Assembly (NCBI RefSeq): GCF_007713735.2
Contig: NZ_VMNW02000071.1
Coordinates: forward strand, 1 to 48,511
Origin: Amycolatopsis acidicola
GTDB taxonomy: Bacteria > Actinomycetota > Actinomycetes > Mycobacteriales > Pseudonocardiaceae
Reading direction: 5' to 3'
Length of the DNA stretch: 48,511 nucleotides
Shown here: in pieces, positions 14,792 to 23,034 of the stretch
Layout: each line of letters opens with the position of its first letter
Position numbering within the stretch: position 1 is the stretch's first letter
The notes under the pieces: generated by a model
What the model was told of the DNA's origin: nothing
The model's input: only the letters and a program-made list of their open reading frames with translations
Databases searched by the model: none
Made by a program: the position numbers and the translations under genes

Positions 14792-14814
14792 GTGACTGCA
14801 CTTGGTGCAATGAC
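14792..14814. promoter_or_regulatory. TetR operator copy 2
   Basis: GTGACTGCAC-TTG-GTGCAATGAC, the second copy of the same imperfect palindrome, ending 12 bp before the TetR start. The shared core is TGCACTTGGTG. Confidence 0.75.
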
Positions 14815-14826
14815 TATGCTCGGCTG

Positions 14827-15405
14827 ATGCCTCGATGGGAACCGGACGGGGTCGGCCGCCTCCAGAACGCGGCTCTCGAACTCTTCGCCGAGCAAGGGTT
14901 CGAGCGCACGACGGTGGCCGAGATCGCCGAGCGGGCGGGGCTGACGAAGAGGACGTTCTTCAACCACTTCGCCGACAAGCGCGAAGTGCTCTTCGGCCGG
15001 GCCGCCGAGTATCAGCGCGAGATCATCCTGCGCGAGCTCGGTGAAAGCCCCGATGACGTCCCGCCGTTGGACGCGGTCGTGCGCGGTCTGCAAGCCGCTG
15101 CCGACGAGATGTTCGAGGGGAACCGCGACGACGTGATGCGCCGCGGAGCGATCATCGAGGCCAACCCCGAGCTGCACGAGCGCGAGCTTCGCAAGCGGGC
15201 CGCGCTCACCGACACCCTCGCCGAGGCGCTCCGCGCGCGCGGCGTCGACGCCGATACGGCGCTTCTCACCGCGCAAGCCGGTGCGCTCGTGCAGCAGACG
15301 GCGATGCAGCGCTGGTTGCAGTCGGCCGAAAAACGGCCTCTGCGCGAGCTTTTCGCCGAGGCGCTGGCCTCGCTGCGCGCTGTCGCCGGGACGGCTAACC
15401 CTTAG
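14827..15405 (+). CDS. TetR family transcriptional regulator
   Basis: Repressor of 192 residues. The helix-turn-helix is TTVAEIAERAGLTKRTFFNHFADKREVLF at about residues 28-57. The C-terminal domain has MFEGNRDDVMRRGAIIEANPELHERELRK, common to TetR proteins beside SDR or oxidoreductase genes. It is divergent from the SDR/flavin reductase operon with twin operators between, so local control is likely. It overlaps the convergent RamB-like gene by 11 nt. Confidence 0.92.
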   Translation: MPRWEPDGVGRLQNAALELFAEQGFERTTVAEIAERAGLTKRTFFNHFADKREVLFGRAAEYQREIILRELGESPDDVPPLDAVVRGLQAAADEMFEGNRDDVMRRGAIIEANPELHERELRKRAALTDTLAEALRARGVDADTALLTAQAGALVQQTAMQRWLQSAEKRPLRELFAEALASLRAVAGTANP

Positions 15406-16822
15406 GCACGGCCGGATACGGCACGAACGTCGACGTGTTCTCGTCCACCGTCAGCTGCTTGCCGATGGTCGGGAAGGCGCGCTGCGGGCAGGCCGGCCGG
15501 TCGCACACCTTGCAGCCCATGCCGATCGGCGTGGCCGCGGCGCGGTCGTCCAGGTCGAGGCCCTGCGAGTACACGAGCCGCCGCGCGTGGCGGAGTTCGC
15601 AGCCGAGTCCGACGCTGAACATCTTGCCCGGGCTGCCGTAGCCGCCGATGTTCCGCTGGATCGTGCGCGCGACCCAGAAGTAGCTCTTGCCGTCCGGCAG
15701 CGTCGCGATCTGCGTGATCACCTTGCCCGGCGACGTGAACGCCTCGTAGATGTTCCACAGTGGGCAGGCCCCGCCGACCCGCGAGAAGTGGAACCCGGCG
15801 GCGGACTGGCGTTTGGACATATTGCCCGCGCGGTCGACCCGCACGAAGGAGAACGGCACGCCGCGGGCCTTCGGCCGCTGCAGGGTCGAGAGCCGGTGGC
15901 AGACCGTCTCGAACCCGACGCCGAAGTGGTCGCACAGGCGCTCGATGTCGTAGCGGTACTTCTCGGCGGTGGACAGGAACGCGCCGTACGGCAGGATCAG
16001 CGCACCCGCGAAGTAGTTCGCCAGCCCGACCCTGGCCAGTGAGCGCGCGGCCGGTCCGGAGAACGCCCACGAGTCGGCCAGCTCCGTGATCAGGTCGTCG
16101 TACTCCAGCAGCGCGATCTGCGAAGCCATCCGAAACGCCCGCTGCCCGATGCGAAGACTCGGCGCCATGCGCAGCACGCGGGCGCCCGGTTCGTACTTGT
16201 GCTGCTGGCCGCGCGCCTCGTCGATGCCTTCGTTGGTGACCTCGACGCCGTAGTGGTCGGTGAGCCTGTCCTGCAGCGTGCGGTGCACGCCGCCGCGCCG
16301 AAGATCGATGTCCTGAGCCATTTTCTCCGCGCGCTCGTCCAGCTCGGCGACGTAGTTCTCGCGCTCGTAGAAGAAGTCGCGGACCTCTTCGTGCGGCAGG
16401 GGCGCGGCCGCGCTGCCGTGCAGGCCCATGCCGTTTTCGGTGACCAGCGCGGCCGTGGTTTCCACCGCGTTGCGGTAGCTGCGGTGCAGCTTCACCAGCG
16501 CCTGCGCGATTCCCGGCAGGTTCGTGGCCAGCTCGTTGAGCTCGCTGGTGGTCGCCTCCAGTCCGATGGCCTCGTCGAGCAGCGCTTCCTTCACGTCGGC
16601 GACCAGGCGCGCGGCGTCGTTGTTGGCGAAGAACTCGGTGTCGACGCCGAACGCTTCGGTGATGCGAAGGAGCACCGGAACGGTCAGCGGACGGGCGTTG
16701 TGCTCTATCTGGTTGAGGTAGCTGGGGCTGATTTCCAGCAAACGTGCCGCGTCCGCCTGGCTCATCGAGCGGGTTTCGCGGAGATGGCGGAGTTTCGCCC
16801 CGGCGAAAGTCTTGTCTGGCAT
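15395..16822 (-). CDS. ramB: RamB-like short-chain fatty acid/acetate regulator (XRE family)
   Basis: Regulator of 475 residues. An XRE helix-turn-helix is at about 8-62 (LRHLRETRSMSQADAARLLEISPSYLNQIE). A central IrrE/ImmA-like region follows, then a C-terminal domain with conserved cysteines (GCELRHARRLVYSQGLDL, IGMGCKVCDRPACPQR). This is the architecture of RamB, the acyl-CoA-responsive controller of the glyoxylate shunt in corynebacteria and mycobacteria. AGGAGGGCCG precedes ATG 16822. It is divergent from aceA, with RamB-box-like repeats between, so control of aceA and itself is likely. The symbol is by similarity of architecture and context. Confidence 0.9.
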   Translation of the reverse strand: MPDKTFAGAKLRHLRETRSMSQADAARLLEISPSYLNQIEHNARPLTVPVLLRITEAFGVDTEFFANNDAARLVADVKEALLDEAIGLEATTSELNELATNLPGIAQALVKLHRSYRNAVETTAALVTENGMGLHGSAAAPLPHEEVRDFFYERENYVAELDERAEKMAQDIDLRRGGVHRTLQDRLTDHYGVEVTNEGIDEARGQQHKYEPGARVLRMAPSLRIGQRAFRMASQIALLEYDDLITELADSWAFSGPAARSLARVGLANYFAGALILPYGAFLSTAEKYRYDIERLCDHFGVGFETVCHRLSTLQRPKARGVPFSFVRVDRAGNMSKRQSAAGFHFSRVGGACPLWNIYEAFTSPGKVITQIATLPDGKSYFWVARTIQRNIGGYGSPGKMFSVGLGCELRHARRLVYSQGLDLDDRAAATPIGMGCKVCDRPACPQRAFPTIGKQLTVDENTSTFVPYPAVPKG

Positions 16823-16935
16823 CGGCCCTCCTGGCGCAGATCTTCCGGCCCGTACCGATCAAGAAACCGGTTCAGTCGTCAAGATTTCGAGCTGCTGCGA
16901 AGCCCTCGTTCGCAACCTTCACAACATGCTACGGA

Positions 16936-17032
16936 AATTTCGCAAAAATTGGCAAATTGGAGCAGTGGCGGCGTTTCCGCAGGCCATGTCATGGTCATGG
17001 GCAGACAGCGAGTCATCGCAAAGTTCGCAAAG
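16936..17032. promoter_or_regulatory. RamB-box-like repeats upstream of aceA
   Basis: Repeated TTCGCAA/TTGGCAA elements lie in the ramB-aceA gap: AATTTCGCAAA (16936-16946), AAAATTGGCAAATT (16945-16958), TCGCAAAG (17016-17023) and TTCGCAAAG (17024-17032). They resemble the AATTTGCAAA-type RamB box. The last pair sits 14 nt before the aceA start codon, in a position suited to repression. Confidence 0.5.
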
Positions 17033-17045
17033 GTGGAGACATCTC

Positions 17046-18323
<1,278 letters not shown>

Positions 18324-18333
18324 GGTAGCGAAC

Positions 18334-18366
18334 GGGCCGGCGCCGCCGACACGGTGGCGCCGGCCC
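18334..18366 (+). terminator. Strong hairpin between aceA and aceB
   Basis: GGGCCGGCGCC (18334-18344) pairs perfectly with GGCGCCGGCCC (18356-18366), with no T-run after it. It may partly terminate or act as a 3'-stabilising structure, allowing more aceA than aceB transcript. Confidence 0.6.
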
Positions 18367-18404
18367 GCACCGCCCGCCGCGCAAGCCGAAGAGAGGTAGT
18401 AGTC

Positions 18405-20000
18405 ATGTTCACGTCCCGGATCGACGTCGCCGGTCCCCGCGGGGAGCGGTTCGACGAAATTCTCACCCCGGCCGCGGTGGAGTTCGTCGCCAAGCTGGAC
18501 AACGCTTTCGCCGGCCGCCGCCGTGAGCTGCTGGACGCGCGCCGCACGCGCCGCGAAGAGCTGGCCTCGGGCGAGCGCCCGCTGGACTTCCTCCCGGAGA
18601 CGCGCTGGATCCGCAACGACACGTCGTGGCAGATCGCCCCGCCCGCGCCCGGTCTCGAAGACCGCCGCGTGGAGATCACCGGCCCGACCGACCGGAAGAT
18701 GACGGTCAACGCGCTCAACTCGGGCGCGCGGGTGTGGCTGGCCGACTTCGAGGACGCGACCTCGCCGACGTGGCAGAACATCATCGGCGGTCAGCTGAAC
18801 CTGTTCGACGCGATCCGCCGCAACATCGACTTCGAGTCGAACGGCAAGCGCTACACCGTCGGCGACTCGCCCGCGACCATCGTCGCCCGCCCGCGCGGCT
18901 GGCACCTGGTGGAGAAGCACCTGCGAATCGACGGGCGTCCGGTTTCCGCGAGCCTGGTCGACTTCGGGCTCTACTTCTTCCACAACGCACGCCAGCTACT
19001 GGCGCGCGGCAGCGGCCCGTACTTCTACCTGCCGAAGCTGGAGAACCACCTCGAGGCGCGGCTGTGGAACGACGTTTTCCGGCTGGCGCAGGACGAACTG
19101 GGCATCCCGCAGGGCACGATCCGGGCCACCGTGCTGATCGAGACGATCACCGCCGCGTTCGAGATGGACGAGATCCTCTACGAACTGCGTGAGCACGCCG
19201 CCGGGCTCAACGCGGGCCGGTGGGACTACATCTTCTCGCTCATCAAGAACTTCGCCGACCACGGCGCGGACTTCGTGCTGCCGGACCGCGCGCAGGTCAC
19301 CATGACGGTGCCGTTCATGCGCGCCTACACGGAGCTGCTCGTGAGCACCTGCCACAAGCGCGGCGCGCACGCCATCGGCGGGATGGCGGCGTTCATCCCG
19401 AGCAAGGACCCCGAGGTCAACGCGAACGCGCTGGAGAAGGTGCGGCAGGACAAGGAACGTGAGGCCGGCGACGGGTTCGACGGTTCGTGGGTCGCGCACC
19501 CCGGCCTGGTCCCGGTGTGCGAGAGCGTGTTCACCGAAACGCTCGGCGGCTGGCCCAACCAGCTCGGCAGGCTGCGTGACGACGTCGACGTGACCGCCGA
19601 GGACCTGCTGAACGTGGCCAGCGCCGGTGGCGAGGTGACCGAAAAGGGCTTGCGCGCCAACATCAACGTGGCTCTGCGCTACGTCGACTCGTGGCTGCGT
19701 GGCGCGGGCGCCGCGGCGATCTTCAACCTCATGGAGGACGCCGCGACGGCCGAGATCGCCCGCTGCCAGGTGTGGCAGTGGATCCGCAACGGCACGAAGC
19801 TCGACGACGGCACCGCCGTCACGCCGGAGCTGGTGTACGAGTGGCTGGACGAGGAACTCGCCGGCGTCCGCGCGGACCTCGGCGAAGGCAACCGGCTCGA
19901 CGATGCGCGGGAGATCTTCGTGGAGACCGCGCTCGGCGAGAAGCTGCCCGGCTTCCTCACCTCGGGCGCGTACGCCCGCTACCTGACCGATTTGACCTGA
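18405..20000 (+). CDS. aceB: Malate synthase A
   Basis: Condenses glyoxylate with acetyl-CoA to malate, completing the glyoxylate shunt; 531 residues, the MSA isoform rather than the roughly 720-residue MSG found in mycobacteria. Visible family landmarks are LADFEDATSPTW, TVLIETITAAFEMDEI, LNAGRWDYIFS, VLPDRAQVTMT and the C-terminal FNLMEDAATAEIARCQVWQW, which holds the catalytic aspartate. GAGAGG lies upstream of ATG 18405; upstream in-frame codons to 18354 fall in the aceA-aceB hairpin region. Likely an operon with aceA under RamB control. Two terminators follow. Confidence 0.98.
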   Translation: MFTSRIDVAGPRGERFDEILTPAAVEFVAKLDNAFAGRRRELLDARRTRREELASGERPLDFLPETRWIRNDTSWQIAPPAPGLEDRRVEITGPTDRKMTVNALNSGARVWLADFEDATSPTWQNIIGGQLNLFDAIRRNIDFESNGKRYTVGDSPATIVARPRGWHLVEKHLRIDGRPVSASLVDFGLYFFHNARQLLARGSGPYFYLPKLENHLEARLWNDVFRLAQDELGIPQGTIRATVLIETITAAFEMDEILYELREHAAGLNAGRWDYIFSLIKNFADHGADFVLPDRAQVTMTVPFMRAYTELLVSTCHKRGAHAIGGMAAFIPSKDPEVNANALEKVRQDKEREAGDGFDGSWVAHPGLVPVCESVFTETLGGWPNQLGRLRDDVDVTAEDLLNVASAGGEVTEKGLRANINVALRYVDSWLRGAGAAAIFNLMEDAATAEIARCQVWQWIRNGTKLDDGTAVTPELVYEWLDEELAGVRADLGEGNRLDDAREIFVETALGEKLPGFLTSGAYARYLTDLT

Positions 20001-20007
20001 CAAGACC

Positions 20008-20038
20008 CCGTTTTCCCTCCTCCTGACGGGGAAAACGG
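20008..20038 (+). terminator. Terminator after aceB
   Basis: CCGTTTTCCC (20008-20017) and GGGAAAACGG (20029-20038) form a 10-bp stem with an 11-nt loop, 8 nt after the aceB stop. Confidence 0.75.
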
Positions 20039-20073
20039 CTCGCGCTGATCTCTGGCCGGACGGCGCGCGAAAG

Positions 20074-20111
20074 GCCCGGTGGGAAACCCCAACTTCCCAC
20101 CGGGCTGTTTT
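20074..20111 (+). terminator. Second terminator after aceB
   Basis: GCCCGGTGGGAA (20074-20085) pairs with TTCCCACCGGGC (20094-20105) and is followed by TGTTTT. This is a classical intrinsic terminator shape on the plus strand. Confidence 0.8.
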
Positions 20112-20123
20112 CGTGCTGGCGAG

Positions 20124-20164
20124 GAGAACGCTGGTTCTCTATGCTGGGGAGAACCGACGTTCTC
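20124..20164. promoter_or_regulatory. Twin GAGAAC-N4-GTTCTC operators before the DUF1348 gene
   Basis: Two identical-armed palindromes, GAGAAC-GCTG-GTTCTC (20124-20139) and GAGAAC-CGAC-GTTCTC (20149-20164), are 25 bp apart centre to centre. The second ends just before the ribosome site (GGAGG) of the gene starting at 20179. A dimeric repressor is implied, but no regulator gene is adjacent. Confidence 0.7.
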
Positions 20165-20178
20165 TCTTGGAGGTCCCG

Positions 20179-20628
20179 ATGAGCCGCCCGCCGTTCCCGC
20201 CGTTCGACGAGACGACCGCCGCGCAGAAGGTGCGGGCGGCCGAAGATGCTTGGAACACCAGGGATCCCGAGCGCGTGGCGTTGGCGTACACGGAGGATTC
20301 GGTGTGGCGCAACAGGGATCAGCACGTCGTCGGACGCGAGGCCATCGTGCGGTTCCTGACGGCGAAGTGGGAGCGCGAGCTGGATTACGCGCTGCGCAAG
20401 GAACTCTGGGGCTTTCGCGGCAACCGCATCGCGGTGCGTTTTCAGTACGAAAGCCATGATTCGGAGGGGCGCTGGTACCGGAGCTACGGCAACGAGCTGT
20501 GGGAGTTCAGCGACGACGGCCTGATGTGCCGACGCGAGGCCAGCATCAACGACGTGCGGATAGCGGAGAACGAGCGGAGGATCTTCGGCCTCCGAAGCGA
20601 GCGCGACGAGTCATTGCCGGTGTTCTGA
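20179..20628 (+). CDS. DUF1348 / NTF2-like (SnoaL-type) protein
   Basis: Small protein of 149 residues with the DUF1348 pattern: VRAAEDAWNTRDPERVALAYTEDSVWRNRD, GREAIVRFLTAKWERELDYALRKELW, then IAVRFQYESHDSEGRWYRSYGNELWEF. The fold is NTF2-like, a cone that often binds small hydrophobic ligands; the function is not established. GGAGG lies 7 nt before ATG 20179. Two operators sit in its promoter. A hairpin begins immediately after its stop. Confidence 0.88.
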   Translation: MSRPPFPPFDETTAAQKVRAAEDAWNTRDPERVALAYTEDSVWRNRDQHVVGREAIVRFLTAKWERELDYALRKELWGFRGNRIAVRFQYESHDSEGRWYRSYGNELWEFSDDGLMCRREASINDVRIAENERRIFGLRSERDESLPVF

Positions 20629-20660
20629 CGGGTGCGGACCGCGCCAGCGGTTCGCACCCG
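20629..20660 (+). terminator. Terminator-like hairpin heading the repeated palindrome module
   Basis: CGGGTGCGGACCGC (20629-20642) and GCGGTTCGCACCCG (20647-20660) form a 14-bp stem with one G-T pair and a GCCA loop, directly after the DUF1348 stop. The same hairpin, perfectly paired, occurs at 48376-48407. Confidence 0.75.
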
Positions 20661-20812
20661 GAGTTGGGTGTCATCCCGTCGCCTGCCCAGGCCCTCATCA
20701 CTTCGCCCCGGACCCGCAACCTTTTTGCCCGGCGCGGGCCTGGCAACACAGAGCTTGCGGGTCCGGGGTGAAGTGATACCGCTTTCGCGGGCGACGGGAT
20801 GACACCCAACTC
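20661..20812. repeat. Nested long palindrome, copy 1 (MITE- or REP-like)
   Basis: Outer arms of 23 bp (20661-20683 and 20790-20812) are perfectly complementary. Inner arms of 21 bp (20699-20719 and 20755-20775) have one mismatch. The apical region has a short TTGCC/GGCAA stem (20725-20746). Together with the preceding hairpin, the 136 bp from 20629 to 20764 recur at 48376-48511 with a single difference. No ORF of significance is present. Confidence 0.9.
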
Positions 20813-20958
20813 CCCCAACCCAGCCACGCACTTTCGGTGAGTGGATCTGCGAAACCCCTGTTATCCCGGAGTCTGCCTCCCCGGCGAGGGGCTTCTTTCC
20901 CCTCGGCCTTGTTGTTGCGTTGGGGCAGCAACGGACGCGCGCGGGGCGCGCTGTGTGG

Positions 20959-21081
20959 ACCCCTCCGCCGCCCCGATCTGTGAGTGTTTGCGATCTTGGG
21001 GCTGCGTCAAGGCGGGAAAGAGTACCTTGACCCAGCCCCAAGATCGCAAAAGCAGGCTGGGGATCGGAGCGGCGGAGGGGT
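20959..21081. repeat. Second, unrelated long palindrome
   Basis: Outer arms at 20960-20978 and 21062-21080 (19 bp, one mismatch) enclose inner arms of 26 bp at 20987-21012 and 21025-21050 (one mismatch) around a 12-nt loop. It lies 146 bp after the first palindrome in the same non-coding gap. The remaining 21082-21189 shows only a repeated GCCGGGTGGCGG motif and no gene. Confidence 0.85.
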
Positions 21082-21189
21082 GTGGTCGTCGGGTGTTCCC
21101 GGCTTTCGTTGCCGGGTGGCGGTGGAGTGCGTGGTGGGGTGGCTCGCGTTGCGTCGCCGGGTGGCGGACGCCCTTATCCCGCTTGAGAT

Positions 21190-22443
21190 CTACGGATTGA
21201 AGGCATTGCCCGTGGGGATTTTGGGCCTTGGCAGCTCTCCGTGATCCACGGCCTTCGCGCGGCGGTAGACCTCGGCCGTTGCCTCGGCGATGCGGGCCCA
21301 GTCGAAGTCGACCGAGAGGCGGGCGCGGGCTGTGCGGGCGCGGGCTTTGGCGGCTTTACGGTCCCGCAGCACCGAATCGACGGCATCGTGCAGTGCTGCT
21401 ACGTCGCCGGGGGCGAAGGACAGGCCGCTGATCCCGTCGATGACCACCTCGCCGAGACCGCCGGCAGTCGAGGCGATCAGGGGTGCCTCCGAGGCAGCCG
21501 CTTCGAGGGCGACGATGCCGAAAGGTTCGTAGCGGCTGGGCAAAACCACGGCGTCGGCAGCCGCGAGCGCGGCGCGTAGCTCCCTGTCCGGGAGGTGCCC
21601 GGCGAAGTGCACGGCGCGGCGGATCCGCAGTTTCCGTGCCTGCTCGATGAGCGGCTCCAGATGCCTGCCCCGCCCGGCCACCACGACACGGGCGCCTGGG
21701 TGTTCGCGCCGGATTTGGGGGAGTGCGGCCAGCAGGTCCTGCACGCCTTTTTCCCATTCCAGCCGACCAAAGTAAAGCAGGAGCGGCTCGCCCTTGGGGC
21801 TGAAACGTTCGCGGGCCGCGGCGATCTCGCTTTGCGGCACGCGCCAGCCGCGTTCCTCGATGCCGTTGTGGATCACCGTGATCCCGTCGGGCTCCAGGTC
21901 GAACAGCCCGGCGACCTCGGTGCGCATCGCCCGAGAGCAGGTGATCAGCTCGTCCGACCGGTTGGCCAGCCACCACTCCGCGGAGTGCACCTGCTGGTTG
22001 AGCGGGTATGACAGCCAGCCCGAGTGCCGTCCGGCTTCGGTGGCGTGGATGGTCGAGACCAGCGGCTGCCCGCCCGCCTCGGCGAGCGCGATCGCGGGGT
22101 GGGCCACCAGCCAGTCGTGCGCGTGCACCACGTCGGGCTGCCAGGTGCGGAACAACTCCAGCCCGGCACGCACCATCGCGTGCCCCATGGCCAGCGTCCA
22201 GGCGACCAGATCCTGTTCGAAGGTCACGTGCATCGGGTCCTCGGCGACCCGGATGACACGCACCCCGTCGACCGTCCGGTCGGTGGTGGGGTGCGTGTGC
22301 GCGTCCGTCCCCGCGACATGCCGGCACAGCACGACCACTTCGTGACCGTCTCTGGCCAGGTGACGGGCGAGGGCGTGCACGTGGCGGGCGAGCCCGCCGA
22401 CCACGACCGGCGGGTACTCCCAGGAGAGCATCAGCACACGCAT
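21190..22443 (-). CDS. Glycosyltransferase family 4, alpha-1,4-glucan synthase (Rv3032-like)
   Basis: GT-B fold retaining glycosyltransferase of 417 residues. The N-terminal MRVLMLSWEYPPVVVGGLARHV matches GlgA/Rv3032-type enzymes, VVHAHDWLVAHPA follows, and the donor-binding EX7E element is in YEPFGIVALEAAASE. In mycobacteria, as I recall, Rv3032 elongates the alpha-1,4-glucan of methylglucose lipopolysaccharides and contributes to glycogen-like glucans. The GH57 enzyme and methyltransferase of that pathway lie just upstream on the same strand, separated here by a small secreted protein gene. Nucleotide donor (ADP- or UDP-glucose) not resolved. Confidence 0.9.
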   Translation of the reverse strand: MRVLMLSWEYPPVVVGGLARHVHALARHLARDGHEVVVLCRHVAGTDAHTHPTTDRTVDGVRVIRVAEDPMHVTFEQDLVAWTLAMGHAMVRAGLELFRTWQPDVVHAHDWLVAHPAIALAEAGGQPLVSTIHATEAGRHSGWLSYPLNQQVHSAEWWLANRSDELITCSRAMRTEVAGLFDLEPDGITVIHNGIEERGWRVPQSEIAAARERFSPKGEPLLLYFGRLEWEKGVQDLLAALPQIRREHPGARVVVAGRGRHLEPLIEQARKLRIRRAVHFAGHLPDRELRAALAAADAVVLPSRYEPFGIVALEAAASEAPLIASTAGGLGEVVIDGISGLSFAPGDVAALHDAVDSVLRDRKAAKARARTARARLSVDFDWARIAEATAEVYRRAKAVDHGELPRPKIPTGNAFNP

Positions 22444-22522
22444 GAGCGAAGGTTACTCACTAGTCAACTTCGCTGAGCACTGCCCGAGGGGGACGAATTT
22501 AAAGATAGTGATTTAAGTCACG

Positions 22523-22930
22523 TTACAGCACGAGCAATCCGAACACGCTCGAAGTCGCCGACGCGTAAAGACCCGTTTCCGGGTGGAACACGCGCAGGCT
22601 CAGCTGTGCCGAGACAGTGAAACTGAGATCGATGCTGAACAGCCCGTTGGGGCGGCAGGACCCGGTGCTCAGGTTCACCCACACCCCCGCCTGCAGGCTC
22701 TGCACGATCACAGGCTCCAGGCTGTCGACCCGGTTCTGGCTGGACGCGTCCAGGTCTCCGGTGATCTTCACCTTCTCGCCGACGTGCACGCTGTCCTTCT
22801 CGGCCTTGGCGTGCACGGCAACCTTCGATTTGGGCGCCGCCGGGGCGGCGGAGGCGGCAGGCGCGGCGGTCAGCATCGCGCAGCCGGTCAGCAGGGCTAT
22901 CAGTGCAGTGCGAAAACGCGATCCGTTCAT
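22523..22930 (-). CDS. Small secreted protein with Ig-like fold
   Basis: Exported protein of 135 residues. It begins with a signal sequence (RFRTALIALLTGCAMLTAAPAASA) with a probable AXA cleavage after ASA near residue 28. An LTGC motif at residues 14-17 leaves lipoprotein processing possible. The mature part (VHVGEKVKITGDLD, VIVQSLQAGVWVNLSTG, LFSIDLSFTVSAQLSLRVFHPE) resembles the single beta-sandwich domains in actinobacterial surface proteins. It lies between GH57 and the glycosyltransferase on the same strand. Mycobacteria also have a small secreted protein gene near Rv3032. Function unknown. Confidence 0.8.
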   Translation of the reverse strand: MNGSRFRTALIALLTGCAMLTAAPAASAAPAAPKSKVAVHAKAEKDSVHVGEKVKITGDLDASSQNRVDSLEPVIVQSLQAGVWVNLSTGSCRPNGLFSIDLSFTVSAQLSLRVFHPETGLYASATSSVFGLLVL

Positions 22931-23034
22931 GCCCGAAGTGCACCACCGGCGGGCCGCGAAGGAGCCGGAGTACGCCCGATGGAGGGGTGACGCGCCACCT
23001 GGCCAGGTGAAGCGGTGCCTGTCGGTGGTCGGCC

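Noticed and set aside
20661..21081. The palindromes as an insertion sequence
   Set aside because: No transposase-like frame is present in the gap. At most these are non-autonomous hairpin elements.
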